A stretch of DNA of 64,000 nucleotides, from contig NC_081409.1 of assembly GCF_030272615.1 (NCBI RefSeq), positions 241,694,332 through 241,758,331 on the forward strand, read 5' to 3'. Below the pieces are notes generated by a model, which searched no databases, was not told the DNA's origin, and saw only the letters and a list, made by a program, of their open reading frames with translations. The position numbers were made by a program, and so were the translations under genes. The DNA is from Cryptomeria japonica. Taxonomy: Eukaryota; Streptophyta; Pinopsida; Cupressales; Cupressaceae. Shown here piece by piece: positions 20,899 through 32,394 of the stretch; within the stretch, counting starts at the first letter, position 1; each line of letters starts with the position of its first letter.

Positions 20899-21332
20899 TG
20901 TTAGATATTATTAAGAAGTTTGTTGGAACAATGTTTTGTCATTGATGTAAACATAGTTCCTCTGTGTGTTTCAGTGTTGTAGTCGGATTAAGTAAGTTGG
21001 TTCAGCCAGTGTGTTTCAAATGAGTTGTTGTAGATTAAAGAGTTTTGAGATAAGTATCTTTAGTTGATTCAACAGAATTTTTAGTGGTTTGCATGATAAT
21101 TTGATCAAGTTGCGTGATCTGGTATTGCGATTGGTTTTTTGTTGTTCAGTGTTATGGATTTTGCTCTGAGATTGCAATATCTTTGTTTGTAGATTTGGCA
21201 GAGTGTTTGGGACATTCTGGTGTGTCCTCAATTCAAATGGTTTGTGATTTAGATGTTCGCAAGGATATCTTTCAGTTTGACAGTCAGTTGAGTTAGTGTT
21301 CTTGAGGTTCAATATAATGATGATGAAGATTC
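20899..21332 (+). repeat. C3 5' LTR, piece 1
   Basis: Matches the start of the 3' LTR (58744-59188). It ends in GATTC (21328-21332), the N4 target duplication. The small ORFs here are LTR sequence. Confidence 0.85.
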
Positions 21333-22532
21333 TGATGAACTTATAAGGCACTGAGAGTGGGGGTGAATCAGTGCAAGCAAAAACAATATAAATCTGATCA
21401 CCAACTGTAACAACTTAAAACTTATCAAGCATATAAGAAATATCACCACATAAGCAAATGCCCAATAAAACAAATTTCACATAACACAATAGATTATACG
21501 TGGAAAACCCAAAAGTGAAAAAACACGGTGGGAGTTGGTACGCACAAGATTCACTATCTGCAGAATAGAAATATTGATTGGTCATGGTCTTACAACTATG
21601 CCTTGTTAGGAGCAGACCCTGTTAAGAGCTACCCGGTTTAGGGATTTGAATGATAAGCCCCATTAGGAGCAATGAACTGTTAGGATCAACCTTGCAATAG
21701 GATTTGAGACTCTGATTCAAAGCTACCCTATTAGGGGATTTATGGATTAAGGCATGTTAGGACCTACCCGGTTAGGAGATTTTTTTGCTGCAAACTGTTA
21801 GGAAAACAACAGTGAAAATATCTTCAAGTAATATCTTCTGTGTCTGATAAGATCCACTTCTAATCCTTAAAACATCAACAACACTTCATTACAAAACTTC
21901 CCTAATCACTGCACGAACACATTCACAATATTCGCTCATGAATTCTCTCTTCACACACACATACTGACTTTATACCTCATCACACTTTTTATAAACATTT
22001 ACATTTAGTCGGCTACAACCTTGGAACAATTTCCTAGGTTCAATGAATCTAGACAAAATTACATCGCACGCTTTACGTATGTCAGCCAGCAACATAATAA
22101 ATTAAAACTTGTGTCATGTTACCGATTTAAGTGAGTATATCACTATCGGTTAAGTGTTCTACTAGTTTGTCTTTTTTGTACATCAAATCTCACTCGTCCA
22201 GTTGAATGTGCAAATGTGGTTGAGAACATAACTCCAAATACCTGTCACCAACATCGTTGTAAAATCAAATCATCCAACTCTTCATGAATCTCCTGTATCG
22301 GTTACGGAATGCTACTCTGTCTCAGTTTACTAGTTGAGATCCTAATTATTGGTTCTCTGTAAAACTGTCTTTTGTACCAGTTAACCCTTACCGATTGGCT
22401 TCTAAGACTTAGATGACTACAAAAATATTGTTGCCATCAATGACAATACAAAATGTAGTCATCAAACATGAATCTCAATCTCTTCATCACATTCACTAAC
22501 CAATCATATACTGGTTTAGTCAAATGCCAACA
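21333..22532 (-). repeat. N4 3' LTR (1200 bp)
   Basis: Runs TGATGAACTT to ATGCCAACA on the plus strand. At about 21600-21800 it has a degenerate array of CTGTTAGGAG and CCCGGTTAGG motifs. It is 72 bp longer than the partner LTR, mainly in that array. Confidence 0.9.
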
Positions 22533-22550
22533 ATCTCCCCCTTTGGCATT
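22533..22550 (-). other. N4 polypurine tract
   Basis: The minus strand reads GCCAAAGGGGGAGAT immediately before TGTTGGC, the same tract as in C3. The following 22551-22845 is AT-rich with no gene seen. Confidence 0.85.
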
Positions 22551-22845
22551 GATGGAAACACTTAGTAAAAATTTTGTCAACTAAGTGTGCAAAACAAAAA
22601 TTGACTACATGACATATACTCCCCCTTAGCAATTGCATGCTATAACAAAATAAATACAATACTCATACTGTTACATACAAAATTTTGACTCAACTCTTAC
22701 TCCCCCTTTGACAACAATGTCAAATGAAATAAAAATACATGTGATATCAAAATTTGCATCAGAGCATATATATAGATATAAGCATCATAAAGTCTTTACA
22801 CAGGAATTCTGGCAAAAACATCACTAAAATGAGACTTCAAATTTT

Positions 22846-25800
22846 TTAAGTCATTATGCCATTCTCTAAAATTATGACTGTGATCTCCACATGAATCTTG
22901 ATTTGTCCAGCTAGCTCCTCCATTGCATCAATAGTGCTCATTTCCGGTGTAGCAAGAATGGCTTCACATTCCTTATATGTTCTTTGCAAAACTTCTACCT
23001 TTGGTATGAGTTGTGTTTGAAGTTCCTGCGGGGATCTGACTCTCTTCACCTGTTCCTGCTCATATACTTTTAGCTTGTGCTGAAGTTCTATAAAAGATCT
23101 TCCAAAATGAATAGAAGAGTCATTAAGGGGTTTAAATGAATCACTTAGAACCTCAAGTTCATGCTCAGTTTCTTCCCTTTTCTTCTTCAAATCAACACAA
23201 AATAAGGAAAATGTTGAAACAATAGAGAGGATGTTACCTCTGGTTTCTAGTGCTTCCTTCAAATAATCCTTATTAACAGTAAGAGCCACTTTGCCTTTAT
23301 CAATTTCAGACATCAAGTGCTTTGTTCTCTTCTTCTTGTAGTTTTTCTCCACATTGACATAAGTTGCATCCTCTAATGACTTCATCTGCTCTTTGACATC
23401 AGAAACCAGTTGTCCAAGCTTGTCAATAGGTGTGGCAAAATTTCCTATATCAGTCTCTGGTAGGAGACTAGACAAAATATCTACAACACTCCTTATGGTC
23501 TCTGCCTCCTTCTGTTGTTCTTTCATCCTCTTCTTTTTAGCTCGGGGTTGCATGGAAGTTGCAATCTCCATCAACTCAGTAGAACTCAATTTATCTATGT
23601 CAAGGGGTCCTTGGATGCTTAATGCATCATCATCATCTTCTTCATCAACACCTTTCTTTTTGGAATCAAGTGACAAAGGTGTCACTATAGGTTCAGTCTT
23701 TTTTGTCTTATTCTCCTTTGTTCCCTCTTTGTTCTTGGCTTTCTCTTCTTCCTTTTCTTCATTACTGTCTGTTACCGATGGCGGTTGAGTATCTACAGTC
23801 TAATTATCTATTGATGGCTCCTCATCCTTCTTTTATTCTTCTTCATCTTTATGTCCTTCATGTTCCTGATTCTACTCATGTTGTTGAGACATCTGAACAT
23901 CTACATCATACACATTTATGTTATAAGTAGTATTATCAACATTTTCACCATTATTATCATCAGGAATAAACATCGATTCAGTTTGTGTGTTCATCGATTG
24001 GTCATCTAACACAATGTCATCAGGCTTAAAATTAGTAGGTTTAATACCTTATGGAAAATCTTCACCCTTAGGCTTTACAGGTTCGTCATCTTTATTATAT
24101 TCCTCTTCAGTAGGATTTAGACCCAAAGACTTCTTTAACAAAATTTCAATCTCTTGTTGGACTGATTGAGTCTCACCAATTAACATCCTTGTCAATATTT
24201 TCTTAGATCTAAAGGAAGATTTTGCTTTCAACAAAATATCATCTAATTATTCCTTTGTCGCTTCCGGTTGCAGATTTTTGAGTGTATACTCAACAAATTC
24301 TCTGTCCTACTTCATTGCAGCTTACCACCTTTCATCAATTTTGTTGTATAATGGATTTGAAATTTTCCCTTGCAGTTCAATAAGGGTTTTACTATATTTA
24401 TTCATCATATACACTTCTGCATCTTCAATTAACCTTTGTTCATTCTCACCAAGATTATCATACAACTTATTCAATCCCTTAAGAACACCATATTTCATAA
24501 TATTTCTTAACATTTTATCAAGAGCAGTAGGTTTATTTATCAGTTTCTCCGCATATTTGATAGTGGAGGTTCCAACAACCTTAGATTTCTTGTGGCTGGT
24601 CCTTAAGACTTTCTTCTCTTTCTCAGATTCAATGTCTTCATCATCTGCATCTGTCGGTGCTAGTTTCTGAGCTTGTTTCTTCTTTCTTTTACGATTTTTA
24701 ACCGGTTCAGTTGAAGGATCAACAACCTTTCCTCTTTTTCTAGAACTAAATCTTTGAAGATTTTATTGTTGGTTTCTCTTTCTTTACAGTTGTTGGTTTC
24801 TCTTTTTCTGCAACTTTCCCTTTTCCACCTCTAGTTTGCATACTAATGGAGGTGTCGGTTGGAGTACTAGATGTTCTAGCCTGTTGAGTAGAATGCTTTG
24901 CTCTAGTTGCGGCAATGACTTCCTTTGTGAATCCAGCTTGCTCAACAAAGGCTTCAACTTCCTTTCTAACTTTCTTAGCTATCACTGGTTGGTTAAGTTC
25001 TGAGTGCACTTGAAGGGATTTCTCCTTGTAAGTGCAAAAATGTTTTGTTGTTGAATCAACCAGTTGTCCAAGTAGATGGTCAACATATGCAATTAATAGT
25101 TCTTTATCAACTTCATACCCCATGGGCATAACCCAAGTAGTTTGGGGTTCTACAGCTTCTATCATACAAGTATCTGTGTCCACCATAAAACAAATTGTTT
25201 TCTCATATCGGTTAACTACCTCTGCCAGTATCCTTTCTCTTGAATGTATTTTCTTCTAAAAATCCTTGAAGTATTCCCATGCAATCTTATCAAAATCATT
25301 ACATAGCATCCTAATGCTATTATTCATTTGCATCAAATCAGGTGTACCTCCAATCCATTGAATATCACCAATACCAGGAAAATAATTTTGAAAATAAAAG
25401 AATAGACCAAGAATGAGTTGACCAAATTTGAACCTCAATCTTTTGTCCTTCTTAACAACCTCCAGGTTCAGCATCAATTGACTTCTCAATGCTTCAAATA
25501 GATTGTAATCAATATCTTCTTTGATCATCTGGTAAGCAGTATGAATAGCAGCTACCGGTACACTGTTCATTCTGCTTGAGTAGTCTACCCTGTAACCAAT
25601 CACCATTGAAGCATATTTCACTATCAGATCGCTGATATTGTTCACTGTCATTGCTCTGCCATCCCAATTGGATCCTGTCAGCTTTTCTACATCATTCTTT
25701 GGAACGGATCTTAGTAAAGGGACCTCACTGGTTGCACAAAGTCCGGTGACTACGTGAATGACTTCTTTAGAAATTTTATATGGTCGGTCAAGCCACATAA

Positions 25801-26150
25801 ACTGATCATGTATCCTGCTAAGCACATGTCTAACATGTTCATCAACAAAATCATCAGTGAAATTAAGTGCATGATGAAACCCTTTGTCGGTAACCTTCTT
25901 GTATTGATCCTTCAAAATACCATTCTCATCACATAGTGCTCTATATTGATTAAAAAAATAGCAACCATACCCAAATCTTCCACTTTGCAATGATAAAATG
26001 ATCTAACATCTTCAACATGTAATAAGCCATAGGGTACTCCAGATAGGGCGCTGATGGGATCAGTTTCTTCATATTTAAATGGATGTCTTTAGAATTCAGG
26101 TCATGGCCTATCGGTAACATCGACTAGATGTCATGTATCCATTTCCAACA
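22846..26150 (-). pseudogene. N4 additional ORF, unknown protein (about 1100 codons, broken)
   Basis: I do not recognise the protein. Coherent reading starts near 26150 (segment with IGHDLNSKDIH), shifts frame near 25985, and stays open at 25990-25256. After one TAG it continues in the same frame to 24746. After another shift it stays in one frame, with a few stops, to 22846. The N-terminal third (VDEHVRHVLSRIHDQFMWL, then NWDGRAMTVNNISDLIVKY) looks globular and helical. The middle is Lys/Thr-rich. The last 279 residues (22846-23685) are acidic and then coiled-coil-like. Position downstream of gag on the same strand means it was on the element RNA. It could be a plant mobile-element accessory protein or a captured gene; both are unproven. 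Confidence 0.6.
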
Positions 26151-26663
26151 AATCACTATTCAAAAATAGATAACAAGATTCTTGAAAAATACCTTTTCCT
26201 CCTTCTGTACTAAGGTTTTAGACACCGATGAAGTTCTCTAAATCGATTGTTGATCACAAATCACACTAGATTACTTTGAATCTCTGTCAAACAGGTTAGA
26301 TGTTGCAAACACAATTTCTGTTGTTCTCTTTTCGCCCTCCAAGTGCTCATACAAATGCAATGTGACAAATAAAATTCAAAAAGTTTTTTTTATTTTCCCA
26401 TTATCTACTATATTTAATGCTATTTCCGGTAAAACCCTCAAATGTCTTAAAACATAATACCAGTTCACATAACACATCAAACCTACCGGTTTAATCATAG
26501 AATCGCTTCTTAATGCCATATAACATCAAAGTATGCAGATTTCACATACCTCATGGTCCTTTAGGGGAATCTAAAATAGATCTAACATTAAGTTCCCCCT
26601 AAGATTTTAAACAACTTAGTTTACCGGTGAAGGGTTCTCCACACTAGGTGAAGAAATGGGATC
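26151..26663 (-). other. N4 spacer between gag and additional ORF
   Basis: AT-rich sequence with stops in all minus frames and no recognised motif. It may hold a degraded link between the two reading frames. Confidence 0.4.
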
Positions 26664-27927
26664 TTAAGATAATTTTACTTCAATTATCTCATTACCCTTC
26701 TTTTTCCATATTCTATCCATTTCAGCTCTGGTCTCATCCACATCAACTTTCATCTTTCCTTTCTGGTCACCTGATTGATTCATCGGTTTGTTCACTTTAG
26801 CTTTGCAAACCTTTGCCATATGTCTCAGTTCATGACAATCATAAAAAGCCATACCAGAAGCTCTCCAAGGTCCAACATTGCCTCTGCTAGTCCTTCTGCA
26901 GTTCATAGCCACATGACCAAAGTTATTACAGATTGTGCACACCACATTCATTCTTTTCTCCATCTCAAAGGGACTAGACCAGTTAGCATAAGGTCCCTGC
27001 CAATTAGGACTTCTTCGGTCATTGAAATTCCTTCTCCAATCACCAACAAATCTTTGATTCATGTGAGGTGTTGGATTATTATCTCCATACCTGCATTCAA
27101 TAGATCTATGCCCATACATGTTGTATGTGTAACAATAACCTTCAAATCTTCTAGGCACATATCTCTGATAAGTATTAGGTCTATAAACAGTATTAACATC
27201 AGATCTACTTCTACAGACATTAGAAGTATGTCCTGGCTTATGGCAGTTGAAACAAACAGGCTTATAAGATTTCTTACCAGTGGTTTTTTGAATCTTAGGA
27301 GCAGGTTTACCTTTGTGCATGTTGACCTTAGTACCAGAAGGTTCTCCTTTCTCAAATGTATTGTATCCTAATCCATATGTATCATCGTTCATCCTTTGAG
27401 ATTGGATCTGTTCATCAAGCATGGTATAACTTTTGTTAAATTTTGCAAGCTTCTCATTAGCTTCTACAAGCTCTTTAGTAAGATATTCATTCTTCTTCAT
27501 AAGAGTCTCTCTAAGAAACATTGCCATATCAAGATCTGCTTTGATTTCGTCTTTTTCTTCTTTTTCCTCATGCCAATGTGCATATAGCGTGCCATTTTCC
27601 TGATTTATCTTAAAGATCTCATGATCTTTCTCTTTGGTCTTGTCTTCAGTTTCCCTTCTTGCTTCAAGTTCCTGACTCATTCGGATTGTAAGGGCTTCAA
27701 GCTCTCTCCTCAAGTTAGTTTTCTCACCATTTAATTTTTCCACTTCCTCAACCAATGCATCTATGTTTGCTTCATCAGAAGAGTTGCTTTTAGAGACTTC
27801 CAATAGTTGTTCAGTAAGCTCTTTCCGTTTAGCAAGTGAATTTTTATACTTGCCTCTCAAAGTTTCTAGGGCCATCCTTAGTTTCAACAAGTTTAAGAGA
27901 CATCTCTCTATAACTCATGTCCCCCAT
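26664..27927 (-). pseudogene. N4 gag: coiled coil plus four zinc-knuckle motifs
   Basis: The likely start is the ATG at 27927 (MGDMSYREMSLKL), 48 bases from the primer site. A frame change near 27860 joins the open frame 27890-26664 (408 codons, which itself begins at a TTG). Numbered on that frame: residues 10-165 are coiled-coil-like and Lys/Glu-rich. Then QSQR..YGLGY resembles M2 gag. Four CCHC-type knuckles follow at 213-226 (CFNCHKPGHTSNVC, intact), 253-266 (second Cys to Tyr), 318-331 (CTICNNFGHVAMNC, intact) and 349-362 (first Cys to Phe). Four knuckles is unusual, since Copia gags usually have one or two. It would bind element RNA. Confidence 0.75.
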
Positions 27928-27974
27928 GTATGCCTTAGGAATCCCTTCCAAGAAGTTAATCCTTAAGGAAGTTA

Positions 27975-27987
27975 GGCTCTGATACCA
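27975..27987 (-). other. N4 primer-binding site (initiator tRNA-Met)
   Basis: The minus strand reads TGGTATCAGAGCC, two bases from the LTR end at 27990. Confidence 0.9.
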
Positions 27988-27989
27988 AT

Positions 27990-29117
27990 TGATGAACTTA
28001 TAAGGCATTGAGAGGGGGGGGTGAATCAGTGCAAGCAAAAACAATATAAATTTGATCACCAACTTTAACAACTTAAAACTTATCAAGCATATAAGAAATA
28101 TCACCACATAAGCAAATGCCCAATAAAATAAATTCCACATAACACAAGAGATTATATGTGGAAAATCCAAAAGGGAAAAACCACGGTGGGAGTTGGTACC
28201 CACAAGATTCATTATCTGCAGAATAGAAATCTTGATTAGTTAAGGTCTTACAACTATGCCCTGTTAGGAGCAGACCCGGTTAAGGGATTTGAGACTCTAA
28301 TTCAGAGCTACCCTATTAGGGGATTTACAGATTAAGGCTTGTTACGACCTACCCAGTTAGGGGATTTTGCTGCTATAAACTACTAGGAAAACAACAGTGA
28401 AAAGATCTTCAAGTTACACCTTATGTGTCTGATAAGATCCACTTTTGATCCTTAAAACATCAACAACACTTCATTACATAATTGCCCTAATCACTACACG
28501 AACACATTCAAAATATTCACTCATGAATTCTCTCTTCACACACACATATCGACTTTATACATCATCACACTTTTTATAAACATTTACATTTAGTTGGCTA
28601 CAACCTGGGAACAATTTCCTAGGTTCAATGAATCTAGACAAACTTACATCGCACGCTTTACATATGTCAGCCATCAACATAATAAATCAAAACTTGTGTC
28701 ATGTTACTGATTTAAGTGAGTATATCACTACCGGTTAAGTGTTCTACCAATTAGTATGTTTTATACATCAAATCTCACTCATCTAGTTGAATTTGCCAAT
28801 GTGGTTGAGAACATAGCTCCAAATACCTGTCACCAACATTGTTGTAAGACCACATCATCCAACTCTTCATGAATAGCATGTACCGTTGTTGGAATGATAC
28901 TTTATCTCAGTTTATCAGTTGAGATCCTAATTACCGGGTCTCTGTAAAACTATCTTGTGTACCGATTAACCCTTACCAGTTGGCTTCTAAGACTTAGATG
29001 ACTACAAAAACATTGTTGCCATCAATGACAACACAAAACTTAGTCATCAAACATGAATCTCAATCTCTTCATAACATTCACTAACCAATCATATATTGGT
29101 TCAATCAAATGCCAACA
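27990..29117 (-). repeat. N4 5' LTR (1128 bp)
   Basis: Colinear with 21333-22532, minus about 70 bp in the TTAGG-type array. It ends in ATGCCAACA before GATTA. Confidence 0.9.
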
Positions 29118-29122
29118 GATTA

Positions 29123-29867
29123 TAGTAAGTGGTGATATTGCGGTTGTTGTTGCGGTAATTCATGATGCTTGTGGATGTTTCTTGATCATGTTCTATTTGT
29201 GTTGGTGGTTTGTGTTGATCGTTGTGCATATTAATGATGTTTTTCTTGGTCCGATGGTGTTCTTCATGTTATGCAATATTCATGATGATTGTGGCATGTT
29301 ACGAAAGTTTGAAGTGTAATTCTTGGAGGTGTTTCATGTTCGCGGTGGTGATTTGGGTCCATACTATGTCTTAGCCGACATTGTTTTGGTCCGCATATGT
29401 TATTGTAGCGTGTGTGGTCATATTTTGTAATTTGTATTGTGGGTTAAGCCAACCTTGAAATATAGGTTGATGATTTGTGTAAAATGATGTAATTTCATGT
29501 TGCAAATGTATCTGTGGAGTCTGGGAGTGTGTGTAAAGTGCGAATAAAGCTTTGATATTTCGGTAGCAAAGGGGAAGTGTGAAAGAAGTATAGCAAAGTA
29601 GCATATGAGATTAACCGGAATTGTAACCAGGCATTAGGCAATGCTATTTGATCAGTTCATGATCTTCCAAATGTAATCCAAATCTTTTTGTAAGGCAGTG
29701 AGTCTTCCCCAGGGTTGTATCCCTTGTTGTTAATGTGTTTTGAGCAGTGAGCTCTAGGAAGTGTGCCTGAATGCATGTGCATTCCCCATTGTAACATTTT
29801 ATATACTTCTAGAAGGGTATCATCTTATTGTGTGTAGGTTCCCACCGTGGTTTTTTCCTTAACCGAA
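29123..29867 (+). repeat. C3 5' LTR, piece 2
   Basis: Continues from the N4 insertion, preceded by the second target copy GATTA (29118-29122), and matches about 59189-59920 of the 3' LTR. It ends CCTTAACCGAA, where G5 is inserted. Confidence 0.85.
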
Positions 29868-30609
29868 TGTAGACACATAAATTTGTCCACTAAATTAAAT
29901 AAATATTTAATATTTATTTGATACACTAATATTCCTCTATAAATTAAATTCACATTTAATTAATTCATTCAATCCCCATTCTGTTATTTTAATTAAATAA
30001 TTTACATAATTTTATTTAAATTAAAATCCCTATCTATAACCCAGTTATTAAATAAATCTAATTTATTTAATTTCCTTCATTCCACTCATTTAAATAAATC
30101 AACATTTATTTAAAAACACAAATCAAATTCCCCTTTTAAATAAATCTAAATTTATTTAAAAATCCCACCCCACTTGCATTTTCCTACAAATACAAGTTGC
30201 ATAATTTTAGTTGAAATAAATGAATTTTATTTTAATTAAAATCCTCTTTTATCCTCACCCACTTGCTCACTAACTTTCTTCTAGACTCTTCTAATCCCCT
30301 CTAGACTCTTCTAACCCCTTCTAATTAGCCTAATCCCCCTTCCTAACCATTTGCACATTCCTAAACAAAGGTCACTTCTCAAAAATGCCTTGAAGTCTTT
30401 GAAATACATTAAAGACTTTTATTCTTCAACAAGTTAACCCCCAAAGTCTTTTAAATCCTTTATGGCTCTTACATAACCATTAATGGTTAACTCAACTTAC
30501 CCACATGGTTAGAGACTTTCCCTCTAACTCAACCTTCATTTTACTCATGGGTCTCTTCAATAATTTATTGCTTTGACCATGGGTATCCCCATTAACTCTT
30601 GCACAAGAG

Positions 30610-30690
30610 TTTATCCATTCGATAAAAGCATTATTCATTGGATAAAAGCTTTATTCATTGGATAAAGATTTATTCATTGGATAAAGATTT
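30610..30690 (+). repeat. Expanded 19-21-bp repeat in the G5 5' LTR
   Basis: About four units of TTATTCATTGGATAAAGA type. The 3' LTR has a single unit at about 45082-45105. Confidence 0.85.
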
Positions 30691-30901
30691 ATCCACTAAC
30701 TCAAGCCTAACCAAACCCTCCTAGGGTAACCTTCATGTCATCTCAAGCATTTAATTCTTCTTCCCTCTCCTCTCAATCCATTTCATGTTGACACTTGTCA
30801 TCATGGGATTGGGTTGAAAGCCATCACATGGATCACAAACCCATCAATCATTACCCTTCACAAGCTCACTCAATCTTGGCCATTCAATCAACATTTTTCC
30901 C

Positions 30902-30909
30902 TATAAAAG
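30902..30909 (+). promoter_or_regulatory. TATA box of the G5 5' LTR
   Basis: TATAAAAG within CCCTATAAAAGGACC, conserved at 45307 in the 3' LTR. Confidence 0.6.
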
Positions 30910-31342
30910 GACCTCATTCCTCAAGCAAAGAGAGGATTAGGAAGCATTTTGCATCGTTATTATACTAAGATTCACATAGACATTAATTAGGAGCTTTCTC
31001 ATAGCAAATCATTTACACTTGCATAAGCATTTGTTTTCATTTTTACAACCATCTTGAATCTTCATATGACATCCATGGATAGTGCTACAAGCTGAGAGCT
31101 ACACTCATGTGGGACTTGGAGAGGAGAGGAACAAGGGAGAAACATCTATGAGCATCCTTGGGAGCATCTTGGGGAGTCTTCTCTCTCTCTTTCGTTTATG
31201 TATGCTTCTTATTGTTTGCTTTATATCTCTCTTGGTATGCATCTTAAGGTTTTTGAGTTCATTTGTATTTAGTTTTGGTTGGAACTAATCTACTAACGTT
31301 TGAACTTGTGTTTGTGCCTTGTGCCCCTTTTGTCATGCATCG

Positions 31343-32364
31343 CCGAGTTTTCCATGTCAAAAATCTTGGTGTTATGTGTGTTATTGATGTGGTGTTGATT
31401 TATGCTTTCATTGTTAACAATCAGATCTGAAATTGAGTTTAAGTTAAGTAATGTTTTGTGAAAACTGATTCACCCCCCCTCAATTTTATGCCTTATTGCC
31501 AACAATTGGTATCAGAGCTAGATCCTCTAAAAGAAGCTTGACCGCTTGAGGTGATTTGGGATGACAACCTATACTTGCAAGAAGGATAGTCCAAGATTTG
31601 ATGGAACAAACTACTCTCTATGGAAGAACCAGATGGAGTGTCACTTGAGATGCATCGGTGAAGTTTATTGGAAGATTACAAAGAATGTGTATAATGTTCC
31701 TTATAATGGTCCTTCATCTCCGAATGAGATTAAAGAAGATAAATTCAATATTAGGGCGAAGAAAGCTTTGTTAAATGCCTTGAATTACTCTAAGATGACT
31801 AATGTGATGGATCTATAGACTGCTCATAAGATATGGAAGAAGTTAGAGACTTTGTATGAAGGTGATAGTGATCTGAAAGTTGCTAAGTTGTAGAGCCTAA
31901 AGAGAAAGTATGAGATGCTGAAGATGGGTGAAGATGAGAACATTACATCCTTTATGCAGAAAGTGAATGAGCTTGTCCCAAATATTAGATGTATTGGTGG
32001 ATTGTTGGATGAATTAGAGATTGTAGCTAAGGTGCTGAGATCCTTGCCTCCTGCTTACAAACATAAAGTTGTTTCTATTGAGGAGATCCAAACAGCGACT
32101 AATGTGACTAGAGACATGCTGATTGGTAAGCTTGATGCCTTTGAGTTGAGAGAATTTGGTGAATCCCTTCCTAAGTCTGAATTTGCATTCAAAGGTACTT
32201 TTTTTGAGAAGCAAAGGTATGATCTAGGAGAAAGTTCTACAAAGGTGTCTATATATGAGAAGGAGATGAGAGAACTTGAAGAAGAAGAAAAAGAACTTGA
32301 GGAGCTTGAAGTGCTTATTGCCAGAAGATTACATAAAGGTGTCGGTAAGTATGAAGGTAAATTG
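31343..32364 (+). pseudogene. Displaced copy of C3 LTR end, primer site and gag
   Basis: This 1.02-kb block matches 45748-46768 at roughly 95% by eye. It runs from CCGAGTTTTCC through the C3 LTR end (31504), primer site (31507-31518), gag ATG (31561) and gag codons to AAATTG at 32364, where similarity ends abruptly. It shares the gag stop at about 31816 with the true copy. It has its own stop at about 31891, and keeps open frames at 31561-31818 and 31915-32376. It sits between the G5 left LTR and the G5 leader, where no Copia sequence should be. It is a truncated gag without zinc knuckle. Confidence 0.85.
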
Positions 32365-32394
32365 ACTTTTTTGTGATTTTTCCAAAATTTTCAC

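Larger units (their letters stand above)
21333..29117 (-). mobile_element. N4: large non-autonomous Copia-type element with an additional ORF
   Basis: LTRs at 21333-22532 and 27990-29117. Target duplications are GATTC (21328) and GATTA (29118), and the C3 3' LTR shows the empty site. The minus-strand primer site TGGTATCAGAGCC lies at 27975-27987 and the purine tract at 22533-22550. The interior has a coiled-coil, multi-zinc-knuckle gag and a long unknown ORF. No protease, reverse transcriptase, RNase H or integrase is present. The gag resembles M2 gag, so an M2-like element may supply enzymes (inference). Confidence 0.85.
29868..31342 (+). repeat. G5 5' LTR (1475 bp)
   Basis: Aligns with 44339-45747. 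It is longer chiefly through extra ATTGGATAAA(A)G units at 30610-30690. A TATA box TATAAAAG lies at 30902. It ends in GCATCG rather than CA; the end is fixed by the C3 sequence that follows. Confidence 0.85.

Noticed and set aside
23393-24670. Plus-strand ORFs of 130-131 codons, Ser/Phe-rich
   Set aside because: Antisense shadows of the N4 additional ORF, whose minus-strand frame is longer and more coherent.
22846-25990. An independent host gene inserted in the repeat nest
   Set aside because: The reading frames lie between a Copia-type primer site and purine tract, in element orientation and after gag, so they belong to N4. A captured origin remains possible but cannot be shown.
26775-27371. 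198-codon plus-strand ORF
   Set aside because: Antisense shadow of the N4 gag zinc-knuckle region.
29868-32364. The whole 2.5-kb repeat (29868-32364 and 44339-46768) as one long LTR of G5
   Set aside because: The right copy runs without a break into genuine C3 gag, and the C3 3' LTR shows where the G5 LTR ends. The Copia part is a displaced copy, not LTR.
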